A stretch of DNA of 64,000 bases from Treponema ruminis (GTDB lineage Bacteria > Spirochaetota > Spirochaetia > Treponematales > Treponemataceae). This document shows positions 33,354 to 41,534 of this stretch, one piece after another. Both the position numbers and the translations under genes were made by a program. The notes below the pieces were generated by a model. It saw nothing but the letters and a program-made list of their open reading frames with translations. It searched no databases and was not told the DNA's origin. Position 1 is the first letter of the stretch. Every line of letters starts with the position of its first letter. The stretch is from assembly GCA_017161305.1 (NCBI GenBank), contig CP031518.1, forward strand, positions 62,001-126,000, given 5' to 3'.

Positions 33354-34922
33354 TTAGTCACTCATTTTTTTATATGCATCGAACTGGGCGAGCACTTTTT
33401 CGTCCTTTGTTTTGTCGAGGAGAGAAACTACGACTGTGAACAAAAGACAGATTGCGAAGCCCGGCAGGATTTCGTAGAGACCGAAAATCGGGTGAACTGA
33501 TGCAGGAAGGTTGTGCCACAAAACGACTGCAACGAAGCCTGTGATAAGACCTGCAATTGCGCCCTTTGCAGTTGTTTTTCGCCAGTAGAGAGCGAGAAGA
33601 ACGAGCGGTCCGAAAGTTGCACCGAATCCAGCCCATGCATAAGATACGAGGCCGAAGATTGAAGATGACGGATTGAGTGAGAGAAGGAGACCAATCAGGG
33701 CAATCAGGAAGACCATGAAGCGGCTTGCGTTCAAGACTGTCTTTTCGTCTGCGTTTTTGTTGATGATTCCCTTGTAGATGTCCTGGGCTACGGCACTTGA
33801 TGCTGCCAGAAGCTGAGAGTCAGCGGTTGACATTGAAGCCGCAAGGATTGCACAGAGGAAGATTCCGCCGATGAAAGCAGGGTACATTTTGAGCATTGTC
33901 GCACTGAAAACTGTTTCTGCGTCACCGAACTGATTTACGCCGTCAACGATGACTTCTTCTGCACCTGTTCCAAGGAGAACACCGTGCTTCAAAAGGTAAG
34001 CAGTTCCCATTGTACCGATTAAGAATGTGCCAACGTAAGAAATTACCATCCAGACAGTGCCGATTCGGCGTGCCTTTTTGATTTCGTCGTTTGAGCGGAT
34101 TCCCATGAAGCGGACGATGATGTGAGGCATACCGAAGTAACCCAGGCCCCATGCGAGAGCCGAGATAATTGCCATGCCTTTGAAAGACTGGTTTCCGGCA
34201 AAAGCCTTCTGCATGTTCTCGCCGAATTCATTTGCGAGGGCACGTGCATCGAAAGACTGAACCTGAGCGATTGCCTCGGTAGGTCCGCCCAAAGCGAATA
34301 CAGCGATTGTTGCTGATACAACGAATGCTACGAAAATCAAGGTTCCCTGAACGAAGTCAGTTGTACAGACGGCTGTGTAACCGCCGGTGATTGTGTAGCA
34401 CAAAATTACGACCAGACCGATTGCAAGTCCTGCGTGATATGGGAGTCCGAAAACTGAGTTGAAAAGCTTTGCACAGGCAACGAAACCGGAAGCAGTGTAA
34501 ATTGTAAAGAAGAATACGATTAAAACGACAGAAACGATTGAAAGAATGTGAGACTTGTCGTTGAATCGGTTTGAGAAGAACTCTGGAATTGTGATTGAGT
34601 CGCCGAAAGAAATCGAGCATTTGCGGAGTGGTTTTGCGACGAAAAGCCAGTTGAGGTATGTTCCCACGATGAGACCGAGCGCAGTCCAGAAAGTTTCGCG
34701 CACGCCGCCAAGGTAGCAGAGGCCAGGCAAGCCCATCAAAAGCCAGGCAGAAGAATCAGAAGCCTCAGCTGAAAGGGCAGTAACCCATGGTCCTACTTGT
34801 CGTCCGCCCAGGAAGAAGTCAGACGAGCTGTTGTTTTTGTTCGCGTTACGAAGGCCGATGTAAATCATGAAGCCAAGATAAAGCACGAACGCACAGATTT
34901 TTGCAATCATTACAGAATCCAT
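33354..34922 (-). CDS. putP: Sodium/proline symporter
   Basis: 522 residues with the 13-helix layout of the SSS family. FFLGGRQVGPWVTALSAEASDSSAWLLMGLPG near residue 40 is the PutP Na+/substrate signature. The long loop ATMLKMYPAFIGGIFLCAILAASMSTADSQLLAASSAVAQDIY is typical of proline carriers. It imports proline with sodium. Single-gene unit. Confidence 0.92.
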   Translation of the reverse strand: MDSVMIAKICAFVLYLGFMIYIGLRNANKNNSSSDFFLGGRQVGPWVTALSAEASDSSAWLLMGLPGLCYLGGVRETFWTALGLIVGTYLNWLFVAKPLRKCSISFGDSITIPEFFSNRFNDKSHILSIVSVVLIVFFFTIYTASGFVACAKLFNSVFGLPYHAGLAIGLVVILCYTITGGYTAVCTTDFVQGTLIFVAFVVSATIAVFALGGPTEAIAQVQSFDARALANEFGENMQKAFAGNQSFKGMAIISALAWGLGYFGMPHIIVRFMGIRSNDEIKKARRIGTVWMVISYVGTFLIGTMGTAYLLKHGVLLGTGAEEVIVDGVNQFGDAETVFSATMLKMYPAFIGGIFLCAILAASMSTADSQLLAASSAVAQDIYKGIINKNADEKTVLNASRFMVFLIALIGLLLSLNPSSSIFGLVSYAWAGFGATFGPLVLLALYWRKTTAKGAIAGLITGFVAVVLWHNLPASVHPIFGLYEILPGFAICLLFTVVVSLLDKTKDEKVLAQFDAYKKMSD

Positions 34923-35087
34923 TTTTAACTCCTATAATTGTTATAGAAAGAAGTTTAAAGGAATTTTTATTATTTTTAAATAGGTAGATATTGGATAGAA
35001 TCTGACAAAATCCGACAAATTCACATCTTTTTTATGTCTTTTTTTTACAAGAGGGGCGTTTATAATTTATCTTAATAGGAGAAAACT

Positions 35088-36671
35088 ATGAAAAAAATTC
35101 TTGCCGCAGGAATCGCTTTTACCTGCCTTTCACTTTCCGCAATCGCACAGGATGCTGCCACAGCAAAACTCGAAAAAGTCGAGGCTGTCGTTGCCACTGA
35201 CATTCAAATTCCGGAAGGAAAAAAACTTTCGCGAGTCTTCATCGTAGGAGATTCAACCGCATCCCCATTCAACGACCCATATTATATTCCCCGCTTTGGA
35301 TTCGGAACAAAAGTTCAGGATTATCTGAATTCAAAAAAGGCTGCCGTCGTAAATCTTGCAGTCAGCGGCCGCTCATCAAAGAACTTCATCACTGATTCAG
35401 GCTCTGGAAAAAACTACGAGCTTCTTAAATCAAACATCCGCAAGGGTGACTATCTTCTGATTGCTTTTGGCCACAATGACGAAAAGCTTGAGGAAGAACG
35501 CTACACAAATCCAAACGGCGGAAAAGACGAAGCCGGCTCATTCAAAAATTCACTTTACGAAAACTATGTAAAGCTTGCCCAGAATGCCGGTGCAATTCCG
35601 GTTCTCGTAACTCCGATTGTCCGCCTCAACAAAGATGGAAAATACGAAGGAAATTCAGTTCACGTCACAAAGGGAAGTTCAGAATTCCCGGGCGGTGACT
35701 ATCCTCAGTCAATCCGCGACTTGGGCTCAGAAATCAAAGTCACTGTTGTTGACCAGACTGCAAATACAAAGGCCCTTTACGAAAAAATTGGCGACGAGGC
35801 AAAAAAATTCCACGCTCAGACAGGCATGAAGGAAGGTTCAATCGACACGACTCACCTCAATGCTTATGGTGCTTCTGTAATCGCTAAAATCCTCGTTGAA
35901 GACCTTGCAAAAAAGGACAAAAACTTCAAAAAGCTTGTTGGAAAAATCACTGAGCCAAAATATGACCTCGATTCACTCAAAAATGCAGACTATGTTGAGC
36001 CGGGCTATGGCGCACCTCAGGCAAAAAGCGTGAACTTTGAAACGACAGATCCTTGGTGGGGAGCAGCCTTCGGAAGCATCGGCGGTTCAACAAAGGCCGG
36101 AAATTCTGATTTGAACGAAATCGAAGAAAATGCAAACGGCGTTGTAATGCATTCCGGAATGAAGGACGGAAGCAAGGACTGTGGTAAAATCGCCAATTCT
36201 GAAGACGGAATTCTGTTCTATTTCCAGAAATTGCCAGTCGATAAAGATTTTACCCTCACAGCTGATGCAAAAATCCTCAACATCAAGTCAAACAATCAGG
36301 TTTCTTTCGGACTTATGGCACGCGACAACGTAATCATTGATGAAAGCCTGGGCGGATTGAACAGCAATTATGCCGCCGCCGGTGCAGTCAAGATTGCGAA
36401 TGTTGATGCATGGTCAGCAGGATTTGCCCGAATCGACACCGTTTTGCAGGAAAATCCACATTCTGTTGAGTCAGTCCCGGCTAAAGGCACAAGCGTAGCC
36501 CTTTCAATCACAAAAAAAGGAAACGAATTCACGGTTCAGTACGGGAAGGAAGCTCCTGTAACATACACAATCAATCTGAACGAGTATGACAAGGAAAATA
36601 TGTACGTCGGAACATACACTTCGCGAAATGCTTACGTAGAATTCACAAACATTTCCCTTGAATTGAAGTAA
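35088..36671 (+). CDS. Secreted SGNH esterase, rhamnogalacturonan-acetylesterase-like
   Basis: 527 residues. Signal peptide MKKILAAGIAFTCLSLSAIAQ, then an SGNH hydrolase of the CE12 type (about 45-275): GDST with the nucleophile serine, NLAVSGRSS, FGHNDEK and the catalytic DTTHLNAYG. A second domain (about 310-527, DPWWGAAFGSIGG to the end) looks like a beta-sandwich, perhaps carbohydrate-binding; it is not assigned to a family here. Predicted to remove acetyl groups from pectin. An upstream TATAAT and AGGAG give an ordinary leader. Confidence 0.83.
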   Translation: MKKILAAGIAFTCLSLSAIAQDAATAKLEKVEAVVATDIQIPEGKKLSRVFIVGDSTASPFNDPYYIPRFGFGTKVQDYLNSKKAAVVNLAVSGRSSKNFITDSGSGKNYELLKSNIRKGDYLLIAFGHNDEKLEEERYTNPNGGKDEAGSFKNSLYENYVKLAQNAGAIPVLVTPIVRLNKDGKYEGNSVHVTKGSSEFPGGDYPQSIRDLGSEIKVTVVDQTANTKALYEKIGDEAKKFHAQTGMKEGSIDTTHLNAYGASVIAKILVEDLAKKDKNFKKLVGKITEPKYDLDSLKNADYVEPGYGAPQAKSVNFETTDPWWGAAFGSIGGSTKAGNSDLNEIEENANGVVMHSGMKDGSKDCGKIANSEDGILFYFQKLPVDKDFTLTADAKILNIKSNNQVSFGLMARDNVIIDESLGGLNSNYAAAGAVKIANVDAWSAGFARIDTVLQENPHSVESVPAKGTSVALSITKKGNEFTVQYGKEAPVTYTINLNEYDKENMYVGTYTSRNAYVEFTNISLELK

Positions 36672-36682
36672 ATTAGTATTCG

Positions 36683-36711
36683 TTGAAACAACCTTCAGTT
36701 TTTGATATAAT
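36683..36711 (+). promoter_or_regulatory. Consensus sigma70 promoter of purA
   Basis: TTGAAA (36683-36688), 17 bp, TATAAT (36706-36711). The leader of about 40 nt carries a G-rich ribosome site, in contrast with the leaderless promoters elsewhere. Confidence 0.75.
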
Positions 36712-36756
36712 ATTTCGTATTTTTGCGTAGAAACACGCGTATTTTTGGGGGCTTTT

Positions 36757-37983
36757 ATGAAGGTCGTTGTTATCGGTGCTCAGTGGGGCGACGAAGGAAA
36801 GGGAAAGATTGTTGATTACCTGGCAGAAGATGCCAAATATGTAGTCCGCTATGCCGGCGGACCAAATGCAGGTCATACAATCGTCGTTGATGGAAAACAG
36901 TTTGCACTTCATCAGGTTCCGTCTGGAATTTTGTATCCAAACAAATCAGTTTTCCTCGGTGCAGGCATGGTTATTGACCCTGAGGCACTTTTCAACGAGC
37001 TTCAGATGCTCAAAGACAACGGAATCGACTGGGAAGGCCGCGTTTTCATTTCTGACCGCGCTCACATCATTCTTCCTGGTTACCGCCAGATGGACAAAGA
37101 CCGCGATGCAGCCCGCAAACGCCCGATCGGCACAACAGGCCGCGGAATCGGTATCGCTTATTCAGAAAAGGCTCACCGCGACGGTCTCCGCCTTGCAGAT
37201 TTGGACTGGCCGGAGAAAATGGCTGAGTTCGAAGGCGAAAACCTCGCTTACCTCAACAAATACAAAGACAAGCTCATTGAAATGCGCGTCGATTTGACCG
37301 CAAAAATGTACGAATACCGCGAAGATGACATCCTTTTTGAAGGTGCCCAGGGCGCAATGCTCGACATCGACTCAGGTACATATCCATATGTTTCTTCCGG
37401 CGCTTCTTGCTCTGCTGGTGCCGCTACAGGCTGTGGAATCGGTCCTAAAGACCTGGACAAAATCCTCGGCGTTTTCAAGGCATACCAGACTCGCGTTGGA
37501 AACGGCCCGATGCCAACTGAGTTCAACAACGAAAGCGAAGGCGAGCTTTGTGAATATGTCCGCAAGACTGGCCGCGAATACGGTGTTACAACAGGACGCG
37601 CACGCCGCTGCGGTTATCTTGACCTCGTAGCACTCCGCTATGCTTGCATCACAAATTCAATCGATTCTCTCGTTCTCACACACCTCGACATCTACGACAC
37701 ATTCGACGAAATTGAAGCTTGTATCGCATACGAAATCGACGGTAAAGTCGTTACAGACTTTCCGGCAAGCGTTCCTGCAATGGAAAAGGCAAAGCCAGTC
37801 CTCAAAAAGTTCTCTGGCTGGAAGGCAAGCCTCAAAAAATGCCGCTCATACGAAGAGCTTCCAAAAGCAGCTCGCGACTATGTTGAGTTCATCGAAGACT
37901 ACTGCAAGACGCCGGTCGGAATCATTTCAGTTGGTTACGAGCGCGACGAGACCTTCATCCGCGAGAATCCTTGGAAAAAATAA
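36757..37983 (+). CDS. purA: Adenylosuccinate synthetase
   Basis: 408 residues from ATG 36757, which follows GGGGGCTTTT and opens with the GTP loop VVVIGAQWGDEGKGKIVDYL. GGPNAGHT, RPIGTTGRGIGIAY and TTGRARRCGYLDLV confirm the family. It joins IMP and aspartate in AMP synthesis. The frame can be extended upstream only to a weak TTG at 36745. Its stop codon lies inside a 55-bp sequence that is repeated after the downstream lipoprotein gene. Confidence 0.97.
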   Translation: MKVVVIGAQWGDEGKGKIVDYLAEDAKYVVRYAGGPNAGHTIVVDGKQFALHQVPSGILYPNKSVFLGAGMVIDPEALFNELQMLKDNGIDWEGRVFISDRAHIILPGYRQMDKDRDAARKRPIGTTGRGIGIAYSEKAHRDGLRLADLDWPEKMAEFEGENLAYLNKYKDKLIEMRVDLTAKMYEYREDDILFEGAQGAMLDIDSGTYPYVSSGASCSAGAATGCGIGPKDLDKILGVFKAYQTRVGNGPMPTEFNNESEGELCEYVRKTGREYGVTTGRARRCGYLDLVALRYACITNSIDSLVLTHLDIYDTFDEIEACIAYEIDGKVVTDFPASVPAMEKAKPVLKKFSGWKASLKKCRSYEELPKAARDYVEFIEDYCKTPVGIISVGYERDETFIRENPWKK

Positions 37984-38031
37984 ACCTCTAAGGTAATAAA
38001 ATCCACCCCAAAGTAGGGGTGGATTTTTTTT
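37977..38031. repeat. 55-bp direct repeat, copy A (purA stop and terminator)
   Basis: Starts at AAAATAAACC including the purA stop, continues through AAGGTAATAAAATCCAC and ends in the T-tract. 51 of 55 positions match copy B at 39323-39377. Confidence 0.85.
37998..38031 (+). terminator. Terminator of purA
   Basis: AAAATCCACCCC (37998-38009) pairs with GGGGTGGATTTT (38016-38027) across a 6-nt loop and ends in eight T. Confidence 0.9.
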
Positions 38032-38044
38032 GTCTTTCCTGTAT

Positions 38045-38186
38045 TATAATTTTAAATAAAGGAGGCATGATAAAAATTACATCCATGTAATTTTTATCAC
38101 GGCCAAGTTTTCACCGTTGGCGAAAACTTGCTGATTCGTTGCTTCCATGCAACGCCGCTAACGCGGAGTTTTTAAAGGAGGAAATT
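38045..38186 (+). promoter_or_regulatory. Highly structured 5' leader of the lipoprotein gene
   Basis: A TATAAT (38045-38050) precedes about 130 nt of palindromes: a 15-bp perfect stem with CC loop (38068-38099), CAAGTTTTC/GAAAACTTG (38104-38130), CGTTGC/GCAACG (38137-38154) and CCGC/GCGG (38155-38166). GCCAA/TTGGC (38102-38106 with 38117-38121) competes with the second stem. AAAGGAGG occurs at both ends (38058-38065 and again before the ATG at 38187), suggesting either insertion of a repeat or a regulatory leader. Confidence 0.6.
38067..38090 (+). CDS. Possible 7-codon leader peptide
   Basis: ATG at 38067 follows a strong AAAGGAGG directly and reads MIKITSM then stop. The frame spans most of the 15-bp hairpin, so translating ribosomes would open it. 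It may be a real leader peptide or an accident of a repeat landing behind a ribosome site. Confidence 0.3.
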   Translation: MIKITSM

Positions 38187-39329
38187 ATGAAAAAAATTTT
38201 GTTAATTTTGCTTTCTCTTGCTACGATAATTTTTGTTTCTTGTAAAAAAGAGGATGAAGAGCCGACAAAAACTGTCAAAATCGAAAAATGGCCGGACAAT
38301 GTAAAAGGTATTCAGATTATAAGCGGATACCGCTATACCGATTTAAAACAGGCAGGTACAAAAGAAGTTGCGGCTCCATCCGACAATATTACGATTCATG
38401 TTTTTGCTGCCGATGTCGAAGAAAGTGAGTCTGATACCTACGCTTTTTACGGAAATCTCACTACTGATGAAAAACTGTTCAAGGTCTTTGTAAACTGTGA
38501 GAATGCTGAAAACAAAAGCGGAGTTGTGCAGTCTGGGTATGGGGACGAGCGGCTTGAGACGAACGCAATTTCTTCGTTGTTTACCGCGAATGTTACTTGT
38601 AACGCTGACACTCTGGAAATTTCATTTGAAAATGCGCCGAGGAAAATCGCTTTTGATGAAATACGCCTTTCTGATGAAACAATCTATTCATATTTTGATG
38701 TAAGTGGGCTTAGAGAGCATGTAAAAGCTCATCTTTATGACGTACAGGCAGATGGAACCGGAACTTTTATAAAACAGGTTGTTTCAGATGGACTGTATTA
38801 TGTGAATAAAAATTCACAGGTTAAGCTGGAGCTTTGGCCTGAGACATGGTATGAATTGAACGATTCAAAAGTGTATGCAAATGGTGTGGAACTTGCAGGT
38901 TCTGTTGCTGGGGGCTTATTTACTTATAATTTTACTGAAAACAGGAATAAGGGAGAGGTCATAAAAATTACTGGAAGCGGAGCTGACTTGATTAATGACT
39001 CTGATTTTATCAATACTGTGCTTATTTCCACTTCGATTATAAAAAAGAATGATTCTGACCCGGATATTTCTTCTGTTACGATCTTCTTGACTGGTCAGGA
39101 TTACGACGGAAGCGACCGTAAAACTGCTTCCATCAATGTAGATGGAAGCGAGCTTATTGGTCAGTGGTTTATGAGCCGCACCGACAAGTGTGAGCTTTCA
39201 TATCTAAAGTCTAATGGCGCATGGAACAGTCTGAATTTAGATAAAAATAATGACGGTTCATATTCGCTTATGCTATGGATGGAGAATGCGAAGTCTTACT
39301 ATACAGTAAAACTTAAGAAGACAAAATAA
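38187..39329 (+). CDS. Putative lipoprotein of unknown function
   Basis: 380 residues from ATG 38187, preceded by AAAGGAGGAAATT. The signal MKKILLILLSLATIIFVSC ends in a lipobox cysteine. The rest is beta-rich and acidic, with no recognised domain. Likely anchored in the outer or periplasmic membrane leaflet. The gene and its leader are bracketed by 55-bp direct repeats, as though the module entered behind purA or arose with a copied terminator. It converges on the ATPase gene. Confidence 0.75.
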   Translation: MKKILLILLSLATIIFVSCKKEDEEPTKTVKIEKWPDNVKGIQIISGYRYTDLKQAGTKEVAAPSDNITIHVFAADVEESESDTYAFYGNLTTDEKLFKVFVNCENAENKSGVVQSGYGDERLETNAISSLFTANVTCNADTLEISFENAPRKIAFDEIRLSDETIYSYFDVSGLREHVKAHLYDVQADGTGTFIKQVVSDGLYYVNKNSQVKLELWPETWYELNDSKVYANGVELAGSVAGGLFTYNFTENRNKGEVIKITGSGADLINDSDFINTVLISTSIIKKNDSDPDISSVTIFLTGQDYDGSDRKTASINVDGSELIGQWFMSRTDKCELSYLKSNGAWNSLNLDKNNDGSYSLMLWMENAKSYYTVKLKKTK

Positions 39330-39377
39330 ACCTTTAAGGTAATAAAATCCACTTCAAAATAGGGGTGGATTTTTTTT
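39323..39377. repeat. 55-bp direct repeat, copy B (lipoprotein stop and terminator)
   Basis: Same sequence as copy A with four substitutions. In the stem, CCACCCC has become CCACTTC opposite GGGGTGG, so both changes give G-U pairs in the + strand RNA and keep the terminator foldable. Confidence 0.85.
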
Positions 39378-40420
39378 TATTCTACATAATATTTGCTAAC
39401 TTCCGCAAATCTAGGGAGTACGATTTCTACATATCCATGCTGTGGTGCTTGGATAATTCCCTTTTCCAAAAGCCGTTGTCGGTATTTCGAAAATGTCGAA
39501 CTTGTCATATTCAGTTTCTTACAGACTTCACTAACTTGTGTTTTTGAATCTGTAATCGCAAGAATCACATTTTTGTCTTGTTCTGAAAGTCCTTGCCAAA
39601 TTTTTCTGTAGACAAAATCATCGAGCAAATCATCGAATTTAAGAAGTATTTTTTCTAAAGAAAGTGAATCTTTATAATCGAAATACAAAAGTCCAAGTGC
39701 TTGAAAAGCAAAAGCATAGCCCTTCGTGGTTTTTGCGAGTTTTTTTGACATATCAAGGTCGGTTTCAAAAACTTTCTGATAAGTTTTTGTGATTTGTGCG
39801 AGACTCAAAGGCTCAAGCTTGATTTTTGGTGTTCGAAGTAGAAAAGTAAGTGCTGGATCATTTTGAATTGAATAAATATTTTCGTAAAGACCTGTCATAA
39901 GAAGAAAAACAGAAAAATCTTTTCGCAAAAGAATCTGGAATTCGCTTGCAAAATGTCGCATATTCTCACCGTTCATCACTTCATCAATAGTGATTAAGAC
40001 TTTTTTGTTCTTTTTTCTCAAACTTTCCAAGATTTCACAGATGATACTAACGCTGTCACGGCTCTGATTTTCACCATTTAAACCTATTCCGAAACCAGCA
40101 ATAGATAAATTGAAGCCCTTCTTGAATATGTCCGAAAAATTTTTGCATGAATCAACAAGTCGCATTGCGAAATCTGTAAGTAGGTCCTGGGTAGAGTTTA
40201 AGTCAACGATAATCCAATCATTTTCTTTCTCCAGTTCTTTTTCTATTGTTGTCATCAGAACGGTTTTTCCTGTTCCCCGCAATCCTTCTATGAGATACGC
40301 ATTACTGATTGGATTTTCAGATTGGAATGTATCGATTATATCATTGACAAATTCATAACGAGAAATAATTTCATTTGGTGATTTTCCGAATGACAGCGTG
40401 AAAGGATTGTTCTTTGCCAT
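39377..40420 (-). CDS. AAA-type ATPase with C-terminal winged helix
   Basis: 347 residues. Walker A is GLRGTGKT (about 46-53), Walker B VLITIDEV (about 142-149), then a helical lid and a C-terminal winged helix (about 285-335; SEVCKKLNMTSSTFSKYRQRLLEKGII). This is the plan of the archaeal-type ATPase/Orc1-Cdc6-like group, often found singly in bacteria and of unknown role. AGGAGG precedes the ATG. A phased array of TTCATAATT iterons lies immediately upstream and is the obvious candidate DNA target. Confidence 0.8.
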   Translation of the reverse strand: MAKNNPFTLSFGKSPNEIISRYEFVNDIIDTFQSENPISNAYLIEGLRGTGKTVLMTTIEKELEKENDWIIVDLNSTQDLLTDFAMRLVDSCKNFSDIFKKGFNLSIAGFGIGLNGENQSRDSVSIICEILESLRKKNKKVLITIDEVMNGENMRHFASEFQILLRKDFSVFLLMTGLYENIYSIQNDPALTFLLRTPKIKLEPLSLAQITKTYQKVFETDLDMSKKLAKTTKGYAFAFQALGLLYFDYKDSLSLEKILLKFDDLLDDFVYRKIWQGLSEQDKNVILAITDSKTQVSEVCKKLNMTSSTFSKYRQRLLEKGIIQAPQHGYVEIVLPRFAEVSKYYVE

Positions 40421-40442
40421 GTAATTAGCCTCCTAAAAAAGT

Positions 40443-40509
40443 TTCATAATTCTGGTAACTATTCATAAATGTTCATAATTTATTTATTCTTTCATAATTC
40501 TTCATAATT
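40443..40509. repeat. Phased TTCATAATT iteron array
   Basis: Five copies of TTCATAA(T/A) start at 40443, 40462, 40472, 40491 and 40501. Spacings alternate 19, 10, 19, 10, that is, a 29-bp unit repeated 2.3 times. It fills the intergenic space between the ATPase (start 40420, minus) and the lipoprotein gene at 40559. Confidence 0.8.
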
Positions 40510-40558
40510 TGCAAGTTTTTTTATCGTCTATCCTTGCCAAATTGCCGATATTATTAAT

Positions 40559-41482
40559 ATGAATTTAAGTAAGTTTGTTTTTTGTGCCTTCGCTTTGCCG
40601 GCGATTTTTAATATTTCCTGTTCAAAAAAAGATGTGATCGTTGAAGAAGAGCCGGAGCCGGAGCCTGTCGAGACGTTTGTAAGTGGAAAAATTTTGAGTA
40701 AAAAAGCTGGTCTTTGCCTTTTCGGGCGCGATGAACAAATGCACCCTGTGATAAAACTATCATGTGGTGATGACATTTCCGTGCTTGAAATTGATGGCGT
40801 GATTGATACGAAGTTTGTGCCTGATGAAAAAGAAAATTCGACAGAGAATAAGAATCTGACTAACGAAAGTTCGGAAGATTCTCAAAATAGCGGATATGTC
40901 GAACAAATTCCAGTCAAAGGTACGGAATACATTCATGTTGTTCATGATAACTTGGATTTCTGGCTTGAAAATACGGTTTTTGCATTGAATTGTGAAAATG
41001 CTGTTGCGATTGAAAAAACTTTCTTGTATTCGGATTCAACTTTGTCCCAGAAGATTGAGAGTCCACAAAATCCTCTGAAATTTGCCGCTCGAATTGCAAA
41101 ATCTCTGGAAGAAACAGAGGATGGACTTGCGACGGAAAATCCTGAGGCCGCAAAAGTTTTCTATTATGATACCAAAGAAAAATCTGTCCGAAAGGCTTAC
41201 GTTCTGGCATCTTCAATAAGCGCGAGAATTGATGACATCGTTGTGAGCCAGATTGCCGAGGATTTAAAAGTGACCAAAAGGGCTGTTCCACGCAATGAAC
41301 TTTTTGCCCGCGCCGCGAAATATAAACCTTGTAAGAAAGTCCTTGCCGCTCTCAATGCGCAGAAAGAAGAAAAAAAGACTTACAGTTATCAGCAGGTTTT
41401 GAAGTCGGTGCAGAGAATGAATTTTGGCGTGAATGTGGATGAATTGATGACCGTGGACCAGTCGAAGGATCCGTTTAAGTGA
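40559..41482 (+). CDS. Putative lipoprotein of unknown function
   Basis: 307 residues. The signal MNLSKFVFCAFALPAIFNISC ends in a lipobox-like Cys21, followed by an acidic Glu-Pro run (EEEPEPEPVE). The remainder has no recognised domain; a middle part rich in Ser, Glu and Asn (about 85-110) is probably disordered. No ribosome site is evident before the ATG. Contains a near-copy of the 14-bp palindrome (40858-40871). Divergent from the ATPase and 52 bp before hrpB. Confidence 0.7.
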   Translation: MNLSKFVFCAFALPAIFNISCSKKDVIVEEEPEPEPVETFVSGKILSKKAGLCLFGRDEQMHPVIKLSCGDDISVLEIDGVIDTKFVPDEKENSTENKNLTNESSEDSQNSGYVEQIPVKGTEYIHVVHDNLDFWLENTVFALNCENAVAIEKTFLYSDSTLSQKIESPQNPLKFAARIAKSLEETEDGLATENPEAAKVFYYDTKEKSVRKAYVLASSISARIDDIVVSQIAEDLKVTKRAVPRNELFARAAKYKPCKKVLAALNAQKEEKKTYSYQQVLKSVQRMNFGVNVDELMTVDQSKDPFK

Positions 41483-41534
41483 TTGCTTAACACAACTTCA
41501 TTAATTTGATTCTTTTCTATTATAATGGTCTCAA

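Noticed and set aside
40443-40509. 29-bp tandem repeats as a possible CRISPR array
   Set aside because: The period is the whole unit, with only 9-bp conserved cores, no unique 30-40-bp spacers and no cas genes; it reads as an iteron array.
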